Shown here piece by piece: positions 7,750 through 16,976 of a stretch of DNA of 35,829 nucleotides. The position numbers and the translations under genes were made by a program. Source of the DNA: Gammaproteobacteria bacterium (GTDB taxonomy: Bacteria; Pseudomonadota; Gammaproteobacteria; Steroidobacterales; PWYM01); NCBI GenBank assembly GCA_020832005.1, contig JAFIFN010000026.1, positions 1 to 35,829 of the forward strand, in the 5' to 3' direction. A model generated the notes under the pieces. That model was given only the letters and a program-made list of their open reading frames with translations. It searched no databases and was not told the origin of the DNA. Each line of letters begins with the position of its first letter. Position 1 is the stretch's first letter.

Positions 7750-7905
7750 ATGCGCGACAAGATCAAGCTGGTGTCAACGGCCGGAACCGGCCACTACTAC
7801 ACCACCACCAAGAACCGTCGCCTCCATCCGGAAAAGATGGAAGTGAAGAAGTACGACCCGAAGGTCCGCAAGCACGTGGCCTACAAGGAAGCGAAGATCA
7901 AGTAG
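7750..7905 (+). CDS. rpmG: 50S ribosomal protein L33 (bL33), zinc-independent form
   Basis: It has 51 residues beginning [20 protein letters not shown] and ending [11 protein letters not shown]. The cysteine pairs of zinc-binding L33 are absent, so this is the Zn-independent C-minus form usual in Gammaproteobacteria. A strong AGGAGG (7735-7740) precedes the ATG by 9 bases and overlaps the rpmB stop, so the two genes are cotranscribed. A terminator follows. Confidence 0.97.
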   Translation: MRDKIKLVSTAGTGHYYTTTKNRRLHPEKMEVKKYDPKVRKHVAYKEAKIK

Positions 7906-7964
7906 CCTGGGAAAAATCCGGGCGGCTTCCCGCCGCAATACTCGAGCGTCTCACATCGCTCTGA

Positions 7965-7996
7965 GAAAAAAAGGCCCGCTTGAAGCGGGCCTTTTT
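7965..7996. terminator. Rho-independent bidirectional terminator
   Basis: An A-run, the GC-rich stem AGGCCCGCT / AGCGGGCCT with a short TGA-type loop, and a T-run. It ends rpmB-rpmG on the plus strand. The A-run makes it work equally well for the desaturase gene arriving from the other side. Confidence 0.9.
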
Positions 7997-8024
7997 CGTT
8001 GCTGACTGGCTTGCGTGCTGCGTC

Positions 8025-9221
8025 TCAGCCAAGCCCGCGCGCCTGCGGCGCCAGTGCGTAACCACGCACCCTGGCTGCGAAGTCCTGCAGCGCCTTGATG
8101 CCGGAGTTCTCGGCCTCATGCACCCAGTCGGTGAGCTGTGCCAGCAGCTTTTCGTTGCTGTGGGCCGCGCCGTTCCACAGCGCGCGAAGCCGTTCGCGAT
8201 GCTCGATCACTCTGGCCAGCGTCGGACGATGATCCAGCACCTCGGCCAGGCGCGCACGCGCGCCATCATCGAGCAGCGCGGGCTGGCGCAGCAACAGGCC
8301 GCGCGCACGACGCAGCAGCGTGCTGCCGCCTGCGCGCAGCTCCATGCGGAAGACCGGCAAGGTCACGTGACGCGCATAGTCGCGCAGCACGTGCATGCGA
8401 TTGACGATGACCGCGCGCAGCGTATCGAGATCCACATGGCGCTCGGCCGCCGGCTTCACGTGCGGCTTCGGTGCCACCCGGCGAACGCGGGCAAGACCCA
8501 GCAGCTGGAACACGCGGATGTAGAACCAGCCGAGGTCGAACTCCCACCAGCGCACCGAGAACTTTGCCGAACTCGGGAAGGCGTGATGATTGTTGTGCAG
8601 CTCTTCGCCGCCCGTCACCAGACCCCAGGGCACGAGATTCGTCGAGGCGTCATCGGATTCGAAATTGCGGTAGCCCAGGTGATGCCCCAGGCCATTGATG
8701 ACGCCGGCGGCCATCACCGGCATCGCGGACATCTGCACGGCGATGATAATGATGCCCGGCGCACCGAACAGCAGCAGATCAAGCAGCACCATGATGACGA
8801 TACCCAGCCACGGGAAGCGCGAGTAGATCTTCCGCTCCAGCCAGTCGTCGGGCGTGCCACGACCATACTTCTCCAGCGTCTCGGGATTCTGTGTTTCCTC
8901 GCGGTAGAGTTCCGCACCCTCGGCGAGCACGCGGCTCAGACCGAACACCACCGGACTGTGGGGATCGCCAGGCTTTTCGCACAGTGCGTGGTGCTTGCGG
9001 TGAACGGCCACCCACTCGCGCGTGAGCATGCCGCTGGTCATCCAGATCCACAGACGGAAAAAGTGCCGCAGCGCCGGATGCAGATCCAGCGCGCGATGCG
9101 CCTGGTCGCGGTGCAGGTACAGCGTGACGGCCATCATGGTCAGCTGTACCATGCCAACCGCCACCAGGACATAGCCCCAGAAGCTCAGGTTCAGCAGACC
9201 GTAGAGGTATTCGACAGGCAT
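8025..9221 (-). CDS. Integral-membrane fatty acid desaturase (acyl-CoA delta-9 type)
   Basis: This 398-residue di-iron membrane enzyme introduces a double bond into acyl chains, setting membrane fluidity. The three histidine boxes are clear: H37-R-D-Q-A-H42, H74-R-K-H-H78 and H209-N-N-H-H213, plus G-H-H-L-G-Y-R-N-F (180 region). Hydrophobic segments lie near 10-35, 55-65 and 138-175. The C-terminal 130 residues are a soluble, Arg/Leu-rich helical extension longer than the minimal desaturase. The start at 9221 follows AAGGATCTCTGA. The gene is divergent from mutM and ends at the shared terminator. Confidence 0.88.
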   Translation of the reverse strand: MPVEYLYGLLNLSFWGYVLVAVGMVQLTMMAVTLYLHRDQAHRALDLHPALRHFFRLWIWMTSGMLTREWVAVHRKHHALCEKPGDPHSPVVFGLSRVLAEGAELYREETQNPETLEKYGRGTPDDWLERKIYSRFPWLGIVIMVLLDLLLFGAPGIIIIAVQMSAMPVMAAGVINGLGHHLGYRNFESDDASTNLVPWGLVTGGEELHNNHHAFPSSAKFSVRWWEFDLGWFYIRVFQLLGLARVRRVAPKPHVKPAAERHVDLDTLRAVIVNRMHVLRDYARHVTLPVFRMELRAGGSTLLRRARGLLLRQPALLDDGARARLAEVLDHRPTLARVIEHRERLRALWNGAAHSNEKLLAQLTDWVHEAENSGIKALQDFAARVRGYALAPQARGLG

Positions 9222-9252
9222 TCAGAGATCCTTGAAATCATTGGGGGGGTCG

Positions 9253-9278
9253 GCCTGACGCGCATGCGCAGGTCAGGC
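9253..9278. promoter_or_regulatory. Inverted repeat between the desaturase gene and mutM, candidate operator
   Basis: Arms GCCTGAC (9253-9259) and GTCAGGC (9272-9278) enclose a 12-base centre that itself holds the palindrome GCGCATGCGC. It lies 32 bases upstream of the desaturase start. Fatty-acid-responsive repressors often sit in this place, but no specific regulator is recognised. Confidence 0.35.
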
Positions 9279-9304
9279 TCGGCGCAATTGTTAAGGTGCG
9301 CCAC

Positions 9305-9310
9305 TATAAT
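9305..9310 (+). promoter_or_regulatory. Consensus -10 box upstream of mutM
   Basis: A perfect TATAAT lies 86 bases before the mutM ATG. No good -35 is found at the right distance, so the promoter call is tentative. Confidence 0.3.
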
Positions 9311-9395
9311 TCAACCGGGAACCGGCTGTCAGTGCGCAATCACACGAATCGGGCAAGTGGACAGTGGACCCCGTCGCGCCTGGATCGTTCCGCCT

Positions 9396-10211
9396 ATGCC
9401 CGAACTGCCTGAAGTCGAGACCACCCGTCGGGGCATCGCCCCGCATCTGGAGGGCCGAACCATCCTGGCCGCGGTCGTACGTGAGCGCCGGCTGCGCTGG
9501 CCCGTGGCCGCCGGGCTCGAGGCCCAGGTCGCCGGGGCGCGTGTATCGCGGGTGGGCAGGCGGGCGAAGTACCTGCTGCTGGAGACCGACCGGGGCACCG
9601 GCCTGCTGCACCTGGGCATGTCCGGCTCGCTTCGCCTGGTGGACGCACAGCTCCCGCCCCAGCGCCATGATCATGTCGATCTCCTGCTCGATGGGGCTCG
9701 CTGCCTGCGCTTCAATGACCCGCGGCGCTTCGGCTCCCTGCACTGGGTCACCGGCGATGCCGACGCCCATTGGCTGCTGGCGCAGCTGGGCCCCGAGCCG
9801 CTGTCGCCGGCCTTCACCGGCGATCACCTCTACCGTGCCAGCCGCGGACTGCGCGTGGCGGTGAAGCCGTTCATCATGAACGCCCGCGTGGTGGTCGGCG
9901 TAGGCAACATCTACGCCTCAGAGGCGCTGTTTCGCGCCGGCATCCACCCGCAACGCCCGGCCGGCCGGATCTCGGCGACCCGCATGCAGCGCCTGGCGGC
10001 AGCGATCAGCGACGTGCTGATGGCCGCGATCGCCCAGGGCGGCACGACGCTGCGCGACTTCACCGACAGCGACGGCCGTCCGGGCTACTTCCGGCAGCAC
10101 CTGACGGTTTACGGGCGCGCCGGAGAGCCCTGCCCCGGCTGCGGGGCGCCCATTCGCCAACGCGTGATCGGCCAACGCTCGACGTTCTACTGCCATCACT
10201 GTCAGCGCTAG
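9396..10211 (+). CDS. mutM: Formamidopyrimidine-DNA glycosylase (Fpg/MutM)
   Basis: This 271-residue base-excision glycosylase/AP lyase removes 8-oxoguanine and formamidopyrimidines. The N terminus is PELPEVE with the catalytic Pro2 and Glu3. The beta-F loop Lys lies in R-R-A-K-Y-L-L-L. NARVVVGVGNIYASEALF holds the helix-two-turn-helix. The C-terminal zinc finger is C-P-G-C...C-H-H-C. The ATG at 9396 is fixed by the need for Pro2. A much longer open frame runs through from 7980, but its first part is only the antisense of the desaturase. It converges on the gamma-glutamyltransferase gene. Confidence 0.96.
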   Translation: MPELPEVETTRRGIAPHLEGRTILAAVVRERRLRWPVAAGLEAQVAGARVSRVGRRAKYLLLETDRGTGLLHLGMSGSLRLVDAQLPPQRHDHVDLLLDGARCLRFNDPRRFGSLHWVTGDADAHWLLAQLGPEPLSPAFTGDHLYRASRGLRVAVKPFIMNARVVVGVGNIYASEALFRAGIHPQRPAGRISATRMQRLAAAISDVLMAAIAQGGTTLRDFTDSDGRPGYFRQHLTVYGRAGEPCPGCGAPIRQRVIGQRSTFYCHHCQR

Positions 10212-10225
10212 GGGCCCGCGCCTGC

Positions 10226-11922
10226 CTAGTACGCCTCAGTGGCCTCGCCGAGATCGCCGCGCGGGTCGGAAGCCGCCTGCACGCGATTGTCTGCGTGGTC
10301 CCATGTCACGACCTGCAGGTTGCCGTAGTCACGGCTGGTTTCCGCGAGCACGTGGCCACGCGCCCGCAACGCCTCGGCGGTGGCCTCGTCGAACGCACCG
10401 GTCTCGTAGACCACGCGGTCGGGCAGGTACTGGTGATGGAAGCGCCTGCGCTCGACCATCTGTCGTGCGCTGGCGCCCTCATCCACGCGCGCGAGCACGC
10501 CCAGCAGCACCATCGAGATGATGCGGCTGCCGCCGGGTGTGCCCAGGACCGCCACGCCACGGGGTGATTCGATGAACGTGGGCGTCATGCTCGAGAGCAT
10601 GCGCTTGTGAGGCTCGATCATATTGGCCTGCGCCGTGACCAGCTGGAATCCGTCGGGCACGCCGGGCTTGGCCGAGAAATCGTCCATTTCGTTGTTGAGC
10701 AGCACGCCCGTGCCGGCGGCCATGAGCCCGTTGCCGTACCAGAAGTTCAACGTCTGCGTGGCGCCGACGCGGTTGCCATCGGCATCGATGATCGAGAAAT
10801 GCGTCGTCTGCGTCCCCTCGGGCTCACTGCCGATGCCGGGCAGATATTCGCTGGGCAGGGCGCGGTCGAGCCGAATGCCGGCGCGAAGGCCGGCGGCATA
10901 GAGCGGATGGGTGAGCTTCTCGAGTGGCACATCGACGAAGTCCGGATCGCCCAGATACAGCGCGCGATCGCGATAACCGCGACGCATCGCCTCGATCACC
11001 AGGTGCGTGGCATCCTCGGCCGACAGGCTGGACAGGTCGTAGCCATCGAGGATGTTGAGCACCGTGGCGAGCACGACACCGCCGGAGGATGGCAGGGAGG
11101 CTGCGACAATGCGCGCGTCGCGGTAGCGCATGATCACAGGCTCCCGCTCGACGATGCGATAGCCAGCCAGGTCCTCCAGCGTCCAGATGCCGCCGCCGGC
11201 CTGCACGGCGGCGACCAGTGCCTCGGCCACCGGTCCGGCGTAAAAGCCTTCCACACCGCGCTCGACAATACGGCGCAGCGTGCGCGCCAGGTCCGGCTGG
11301 CGCAGCACGCTTCCCAGCTCGGGTAACTCGCCGCCGGGCAGGAACACCTCGGCCGCCGCCGGCGAGGTGAGCATCTGTTCGCGCTTGAATTCCAGGCCCA
11401 TCAGCAGCCGCGGGTAGACCTCGAAGCCTTCCTCGGCATAGCGGATGGCAGGCGCCAGCGCGGAGCCCAGCGGCAGGCGCCCGTACTGGCTGGACAGGTG
11501 CACAAGTCCTGCTGGCAGGCCGGGGATGCCGGCAGCCAGCATGGAGTTGCGCGACAGATCCGGCACCGGCTGACCATCGTCATCGAGGAACATGTCGCGA
11601 TGCGCGGCACCCGGTGCTGTTTCGCGGCCATCGACCATGACCTGGTAGCGATCCTCGGCCCGGTGCAGCAGCCAGAAGCCGCCGCCGCCGAGGCCCGAAC
11701 CATAGGGCTCGACCACGGCGAGCGCGGCACTTACGGCCACGGCGGCATCGAACGCATTGCCGCCAGCCTGCAGCACTTCCATGCCGGCACGCGTGGCCAG
11801 CGGGTGCGGACTGGCGATGGCCGCCTGTCCCGGGCGCTTCGGAGGGCTTTCGCTGGCACTGGCGCCAACGGCCAGGCACAACAGTGCAAGCAGCGCGACA
11901 ACACGCAGATCGCGCAACTGCA

Positions 11923-11923
<1 letters not shown>
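10226..11923 (-). CDS. ggt: Gamma-glutamyltransferase (glutathione hydrolase), periplasmic
   Basis: This 565-residue N-terminal nucleophile hydrolase moves the gamma-glutamyl group of glutathione to water or amino acids. Visible features are a signal peptide (about 1-25, ending ASASES), the family N-terminal block ATRAGMEVLQAGGNAFDAAV, DGRETAPGAAHRDMF and GIPGLPAGL. The autocatalytic cleavage site is E-G-T-Q-T-T-H-F-S-I, where Thr373 becomes the nucleophile of the small subunit. GTPGGSRI lies further on. The ATG at 11923 overlaps the coaD stop in TGATG, so the two are coupled. Confidence 0.93.
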
Positions 11924-12420
<497 letters not shown>

Positions 12421-12493
12421 TCATCCCTGTGCGTTGTTGTCGTTCGGCCCTGGCTGCCCGGCAGCGCCCCCCGGCGCGCTGCGCATGCCGTGT

Positions 12494-13114
12494 TCATCGC
12501 GCGATTGTGCGTGAATTCTCCGGCGCTTTCACGCAGGCCAGGCCAAAGCGCACCTCGCCTGCGCGCTGCTCACGCAGCAGGGCCCAGCCTTCCGGCACAG
12601 GCAGCGCCTGCGCGGCCGCGGCCTCGAGGTACACCCGCCCTCCCGGCGCCAGCAGCGAACGCGCCTCGATCGCGGCCACGGCCTGTTCGAGCAGATCGCT
12701 GGCGAACGGCGGGTCGAGAAAGATAATGTCGAAGCGGCCCGTCGCGCGCTCAAGCCAGTCGAGCGCCTGGCCATGGATACAGCTCGCACCCCCGGCCTCA
12801 AGAATGCTCAGCGAACTCTCCAGCTGCCGCAGCACCGCGCGCGACGACTCGACGAATACGCAGCTTGCCGCCCCGCGCGACAGGGCCTCGAGCCCCAGCA
12901 CCCCGGTGCCTGCAAACAGGTCCAGGCAACGACTGCCCGGCAGACGTGGCGCCAGCCAGTTGAACAGCGTCTCGCGCACCCGGTCGGGCGTGGGACGCAG
13001 CCCGGGCGCATCCGGCACCGGCAGGCGGCGCCCTCGCCAGGTACCGCCAATGATGCGCAGTTCGCCGGCCCTGCGGCGTGATTGTGACGATACGGGACGC
13101 TTGCGTGGCGGCAT
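12494..13114 (-). CDS. rsmD: 16S rRNA (guanine966-N2)-methyltransferase
   Basis: This 206-residue Rossmann methyltransferase modifies G966 of 16S rRNA. Motifs: RIIGGTWRGRRLPVPD at the start, RPTPDRVRETLFNWL, the SAM-binding block CLDLFAGTGVLGLEALSRGA and the catalytic FLDPPF. I chose the ATG at 13114 (MPPRKRP). The frame stays open for almost 900 bases upstream, but that stretch is only the antisense of ftsY. It is divergent from ftsY. Confidence 0.92.
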   Translation of the reverse strand: MPPRKRPVSSQSRRRAGELRIIGGTWRGRRLPVPDAPGLRPTPDRVRETLFNWLAPRLPGSRCLDLFAGTGVLGLEALSRGAASCVFVESSRAVLRQLESSLSILEAGGASCIHGQALDWLERATGRFDIIFLDPPFASDLLEQAVAAIEARSLLAPGGRVYLEAAAAQALPVPEGWALLREQRAGEVRFGLACVKAPENSRTIAR

Positions 13115-13159
13115 CCGGCCATTATTGCCCAGCGCACCGCGCGCTGCCGGGTACATGCG

Positions 13160-13187
13160 TTGAGGGGACCCGGCGGGTGCGTATAAT
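13160..13187 (+). promoter_or_regulatory. Probable sigma-70 promoter of ftsY-ftsE-ftsX
   Basis: TTGAGG (13160-13165), a 16-base spacer and a perfect TATAAT (13182-13187). The leader to the first ftsY ATG would be about 20 bases. Confidence 0.65.
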
Positions 13188-13213
13188 CCCGCCACGTCAG
13201 CTCTTCGCGCCGC

Positions 13214-14215
13214 ATGGCCTGTTCCCCGCAGATGATCTTTGGCAGGAAATCCGAATCCACTCAAAGCCCCTCCGGCGGCTTTATCAGCCGGCTGCGCGCG
13301 CGGCTGAATCGCGGCGACTCCTGGCTGACGCGCGATGTGCGCGATCTGATGCCCGGCGGGCGCATCGATGAAAACACCCTCGAGGAACTCGAAACCCGGC
13401 TGCTGATGGCCGACTGCGGTGTGGAGACGACGCAGCGCCTGCTCGAGGGCCTGGCCGGGCGGGTGCGCCGCGCGGAACTGGCGGACCTGGAGGCGCTTCG
13501 GGCGGCATTGAAGAGCCGTATCGTCGACATCCTCACGCCCGTCGAGGCGCCGCTTGAGGTGCCTGCGACCCCGCGACCGTGGGTGGTGCTGGTGGTCGGC
13601 GTGAATGGCGCCGGCAAGACCACGACGATCGGCAAGCTCGCCCACCGGCTTCGTGAGCAGGGCCTCAAGGTCCTGCTGGCGGCCGGCGATACGTTTCGCG
13701 CAGCGGCGGTCGAGCAGCTGAAAATCTGGGGCGCACGCAACGAAGTCCCGGTGATCGCCCAGGGCACCGGCGCGGACCCTGCCGCGGTCATTTTCGATGC
13801 GCTGACCGCGGCGCGTTCGCGCGGTATCGATGTCGTACTGGCCGACACCGCGGGGCGCCTGCACAACCAGGCCGACCTGATGGGCGAGTTGAAGAAGATC
13901 CGGCGCATTACGGCACGCTTCGATGCCACCGCCCCGCATGAGACGCTGCTGGTCCTGGATGCCAGCCAGGGCCAGAACGCGCTGGTACAGGCGCGGATGT
14001 TTCACCAGGCGCTGGGCGTCACCGGCCTGGCCATCACCAAGCTCGATGGCACGGCGCGTGGCGGTATCGTGCTGGCCATCGCCAATGAACTGGCCATTCC
14101 CATCCGCTTCATCGGCATTGGCGAGGCACGCGAGGACCTGCAGGCCTTCAACGCCGGCGAGTTCGCAGACGCGCTGCTCGGTGTGCCGGTCGCCGGCGAT
14201 GCCGGGTCCACGTGA
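13214..14215 (+). CDS. ftsY: Signal recognition particle receptor FtsY
   Basis: This SRP GTPase (up to 333 residues) docks ribosome-SRP complexes at the inner membrane. It has a short basic N-terminal lead without the long acidic A domain of E. coli, then the four-helix N domain (about 25-105) and the G domain: G1 GVNGAGKTTTIGKLA (about 129-143), DTFRAAAVEQL, G3 DTAGRLHNQADLM, G4 TKLDGTARGG and FIGIGEAREDLQAFN. The start may instead be the ATG at 13232 (MIFGRKSE); neither has a clear ribosome site. ftsE overlaps its end by four bases. Confidence 0.94.
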   Translation: MACSPQMIFGRKSESTQSPSGGFISRLRARLNRGDSWLTRDVRDLMPGGRIDENTLEELETRLLMADCGVETTQRLLEGLAGRVRRAELADLEALRAALKSRIVDILTPVEAPLEVPATPRPWVVLVVGVNGAGKTTTIGKLAHRLREQGLKVLLAAGDTFRAAAVEQLKIWGARNEVPVIAQGTGADPAAVIFDALTAARSRGIDVVLADTAGRLHNQADLMGELKKIRRITARFDATAPHETLLVLDASQGQNALVQARMFHQALGVTGLAITKLDGTARGGIVLAIANELAIPIRFIGIGEAREDLQAFNAGEFADALLGVPVAGDAGST

Positions 14216-14925
14216 TCCGTTTCGAGGCGGTCGGCAAGCGCTATCCAGGCGGCGGCGAGGCGCTGGCCACCCTTGATCTCGACATCGCGCCCGGCGAGTT
14301 CGTCTTCCTGACCGGCCCCTCGGGGGCAGGCAAGAGCACGCTGCTGAAGCTGGTGGCCCTGATCGAGCGGCCTTCGCGCGGCCAGGTGATCGTCAACGGC
14401 CAGAGCACGCGACAGATCCCGCGACGGCGCATCGCGCAATTCCGGCGGGGCCTGGGCATCGTCTTCCAGGACCACAAGCTGCTGGCCGATCGCAACGTCT
14501 TCGACAATGTCGCGCTGCCGCTGATCATCGCCGGGTTCTCGCCGCGCGACATCAACCGGCGGGTGCGGGCTGCGCTCGACCTGGTGGGCCTTGCCAACAA
14601 GGGGCCACGCAATCCCATGACCTTGTCCACCGGTGAGCAGCAGCGCGTAGGCATCGCCCGCGCGGTGGTCTCCAAGCCGCCGCTGCTGATCGCCGATGAG
14701 CCCACCGGCAATCTCGACCCGGAGCTGTCACTGGAAATCATGCGGCTGTTCGAGCGCTTCAACGAACTCGGCGTGACGCTGCTGATCGCCTCCCACGATA
14801 TTGACCTGATCACCCGGCTGGGCCACCGCCGGGTGATGCTCGCCGAGGGCCGGCTGGTGGGCGACACGGCTGCCGACGGATCCGGATACGACGTCGACGG
14901 AGACCCGGCCTATGGCCAGGACTAG
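14212..14925 (+). CDS. ftsE: Cell-division ABC transporter ATP-binding protein FtsE
   Basis: This 237-residue ATPase partners FtsX in regulating septal peptidoglycan amidases. Walker A is GPSGAGKSTLL (about 36-46), the Q-loop is VFQDHKLL, Walker B is LLIADEP and the H-loop is IASHD. The ABC signature reads L-S-T-G-E-Q-Q, where family members have L-S-G-G-E-Q-Q, a Gly-to-Thr change at one signature position. The start GTG overlaps the ftsY stop (GTGA). The C-terminal 20 residues are an acidic tail overlapping ftsX by 14 bases. Confidence 0.95.
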   Translation: MIRFEAVGKRYPGGGEALATLDLDIAPGEFVFLTGPSGAGKSTLLKLVALIERPSRGQVIVNGQSTRQIPRRRIAQFRRGLGIVFQDHKLLADRNVFDNVALPLIIAGFSPRDINRRVRAALDLVGLANKGPRNPMTLSTGEQQRVGIARAVVSKPPLLIADEPTGNLDPELSLEIMRLFERFNELGVTLLIASHDIDLITRLGHRRVMLAEGRLVGDTAADGSGYDVDGDPAYGQD

Positions 14926-15886
14926 GCGCTCCGAGCGCGGGCCGCGGCGCAGCGGACCGGGGATGGTGGCGCGCATTCGTGCCTACTTTCGCCAGCACGC
15001 ACACCATTCGCTGGGCGCGCTGGGCCGCCTGGCCCGCCAGCCGGTGGCAAGCCTCCTCACCGTGGCGGTGATCGGTATCGCCCTGGCGCTGCCGGCCGGA
15101 CTCAACGTGCTGGTCGCCAATGCGCGCGTGCTCAGCGCGGGCTGGGAATCGGCCGTGGATTTCAGTGTCTACCTGCAGCACGGGCTGGAACTCGAGCGCG
15201 CCGAGGCGCTGGCGGCGCAGACTCGCGCGCGCAGCGGCATCGCCGCGGTGGAGATCATCAGCGCCGAGGCCGCCCTGGCCGAATTTCGTGAGCACTCGGG
15301 CTTTACCGCCGCCCTGGAATCGCTGGGCGAAAACCCGCTGCCGCACACGCTGGTGGTGCGCCCCGCGCCGACCCTGGACGCTGGGGCCGTCGCGGCGCTG
15401 GCCGCAGAACTGGAGGCACTTGAGGAAGTCGAGCTGGTGCAGCTGGATACCGCCTGGGTGGAGCGATTCCTGGGCATCATCGACATCGCGCGCCGGGCCA
15501 CGGAAGTCACGCTGCTGCTGCTGGGGCTGGCCGTCATCATCATCGTCGGCAACACCATTCGACTGGACATCCAGAACCGGCGCAGCGAGATCGAAGTGAT
15601 GAAGCTGATCGGCGGCTCGGACGGATTCATCCGCCGCCCGTTCCTCTACGGCGGCCTGTGGTACGGCATCACCGGCGGCCTGCTCGCGGTGATCCTCACC
15701 GGGGCCGCGCTGCTGGCGCTGGCGGCACCGGTGGGCCGCCTGGCAGGCCTGTATGGCTCGGAGTTCTCGCTGGTCGGCCCGGGCATGGCCGGTTTCGCCG
15801 CCCTGCTGGGCGCCGGCACGTTGCTGGGCTGGCTGGGCGCCTGGGTGGCCACGGCACGGCACCTGCGCGAAATCGAACCCACGTGA
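14912..15886 (+). CDS. ftsX: Cell-division protein FtsX
   Basis: This 324-residue inner-membrane protein has a basic cytoplasmic N terminus, a first membrane helix near 48-70 (LLTVAVIGIALALPAGLNVL), a periplasmic domain (about 75-195) that contacts amidase activators, and then three helices near 195-215, 245-270 and 285-310 in the usual FtsX topology. LDIQNRRSEIEVMKLIGGSDGFIRRPFLYGG is the conserved cytosolic coupling segment that meets FtsE. Last gene of the ftsYEX operon; rpoH follows in the same direction, the classic order. Confidence 0.94.
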   Translation: MARTRRSERGPRRSGPGMVARIRAYFRQHAHHSLGALGRLARQPVASLLTVAVIGIALALPAGLNVLVANARVLSAGWESAVDFSVYLQHGLELERAEALAAQTRARSGIAAVEIISAEAALAEFREHSGFTAALESLGENPLPHTLVVRPAPTLDAGAVAALAAELEALEEVELVQLDTAWVERFLGIIDIARRATEVTLLLLGLAVIIIVGNTIRLDIQNRRSEIEVMKLIGGSDGFIRRPFLYGGLWYGITGGLLAVILTGAALLALAAPVGRLAGLYGSEFSLVGPGMAGFAALLGAGTLLGWLGAWVATARHLREIEPT

Positions 15887-15916
15887 CTTAAGGTTCCGCG
15901 TGAACCCCGGCCGGAT

Positions 15917-15943
15917 TTAGCACTCTAACGGCGTGAGTGCTAG
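15917..15943 (+). promoter_or_regulatory. CIRCE element (HrcA operator) overlapping the rpoH promoter
   Basis: TTAGCACTC (15917-15925), exactly nine bases, then GAGTGCTAG (15935-15943). The CIRCE consensus is TTAGCACTC-N9-GAGTGCTAA, so 17 of 18 arm positions match. A plausible promoter is built on it: TTAGCA (15917-15922), an 18-base spacer and TAGACT (15941-15946), 28 bases before the rpoH ATG. HrcA bound here would block transcription of rpoH. The hrcA gene is not in this window. Confidence 0.85.
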
Positions 15944-15973
15944 ACTTGCGGGGAGTTAACTGAGCGAATCGCC

Positions 15974-16840
15974 ATGAGTACTGCCATTATCCCTATAAAT
16001 CATGATCTTATGCTCGCCGGTCCGGTCGGCAGCCTGGAGCACTACATCCAGGCCGTGAATGCCGTGCCGATCCTGAGTGCCGAGGACGAGCACACCCTGG
16101 CCACCCAGCTGCGCGAGCATGACGATCTCGACGCCGCACGCCAGCTGGTGCTCTCCCACCTGCGCTTCGTCGTGCACATCGCGCGCGGCTATACCGGCTA
16201 CGGCCTGCCGATGGGCGACCTGATCCAGGAAGGCAATGTCGGCCTGATGAAGGCGGTCAAGCGCTTCGACCCGGCCGTCGGCGTGCGCCTGGTGTCCTTT
16301 GCGGTGCACTGGATCCGCGCCGAGATTCACGAGTTCGTATTGCGCAACTGGCGCATGGTCAAGATCGCGACCACCAAGGCCCAGCGCAAGCTGTTCTTCA
16401 ACCTGCGCAGCATGAAGAAGAACCTGAGCTGGCTGACCAGTGAGGAAACCGAGGCCGTGGCGCGCGACCTGGGCGTACCGGTGGCTGAAGTCACCGAAAT
16501 GGAACGGCGCATGTCCTCGCCAGACATGTCGTTCGATCCGGCTCCCGGCAGCGACGATGAAGACGGCAGCTTCGGGCCCGCTTCCTACCTGCACAGCCAC
16601 GAGGCCGACCCGGCAGAAGTGATCGAGGCCGAAGACTGGGAAGCCGACACGAGTTCGCGCCTGGAACATGCCATTGCCGGGCTGGATGATCGCAGCCGCA
16701 GCATCGTGCAGCGCCGCTGGCTCGCAGACAGCAAGGCCACACTGCAGGAACTGGCCGACGAGTACGGCGTCTCGGCGGAGCGCGTGCGCCAGATCGAATC
16801 CGCGGCGCTGGGACGACTGCGGCTGGCCGTGGGCAGCTGA
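15974..16840 (+). CDS. rpoH: RNA polymerase heat-shock sigma factor RpoH (sigma-32)
   Basis: It has 288 residues. Region 2 shows [38 protein letters not shown] and [21 protein letters not shown]. The RpoH-box QRKLFFNLR is diagnostic for sigma-32. Region 4.2 has [20 protein letters not shown] as its helix-turn-helix. It directs transcription of chaperone and protease genes after heat stress. An acidic linker (about 190-225) is somewhat long. It follows ftsX by 87 bases; that gap holds the CIRCE element, so it has its own regulated promoter. Confidence 0.96.
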   Translation: MSTAIIPINHDLMLAGPVGSLEHYIQAVNAVPILSAEDEHTLATQLREHDDLDAARQLVLSHLRFVVHIARGYTGYGLPMGDLIQEGNVGLMKAVKRFDPAVGVRLVSFAVHWIRAEIHEFVLRNWRMVKIATTKAQRKLFFNLRSMKKNLSWLTSEETEAVARDLGVPVAEVTEMERRMSSPDMSFDPAPGSDDEDGSFGPASYLHSHEADPAEVIEAEDWEADTSSRLEHAIAGLDDRSRSIVQRRWLADSKATLQELADEYGVSAERVRQIESAALGRLRLAVGS

Positions 16841-16866
16841 GCGACGCAGGAGCGCACAGGAAGCCT

Positions 16867-16908
16867 CAGGTCTCGACACAGGTCTCGACACAGGTCTCGA
16901 CACAGGTC
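16867..16908 (+). repeat. 12-base tandem repeat, three and a half copies
   Basis: The unit CAGGTCTCGACA is repeated three times without error (16867-16902), with a partial copy CAGGTC (16903-16908). It lies between rpoH and the HD-GYP gene. It is a multiple of three and is in the open frame of the next gene, where it would read G-L-D-T repeats, but that extension is probably untranslated. Confidence 0.9.
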
Positions 16909-16976
16909 ACAGACACCCGGCACGGGGACGGCCATCATGCGGTCGTACACTCATTCCCTCCCCGTGGGCGTCACAG

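Noticed and set aside
7980-10211. A 743-codon open frame on the plus strand
   Set aside because: Its first 470 codons are the antisense of the desaturase gene in GC-rich DNA. Only the last 271 codons, from 9396, are the real mutM.
13115-14005. Upstream extension of the rsmD reading frame
   Set aside because: It overlaps ftsY in antisense and does not resemble any rsmD N terminus; the ATG at 13114 gives the family length.
16867-16908. CRISPR-like array
   Set aside because: The copies are contiguous 12-base units without spacers; this is a simple tandem repeat.
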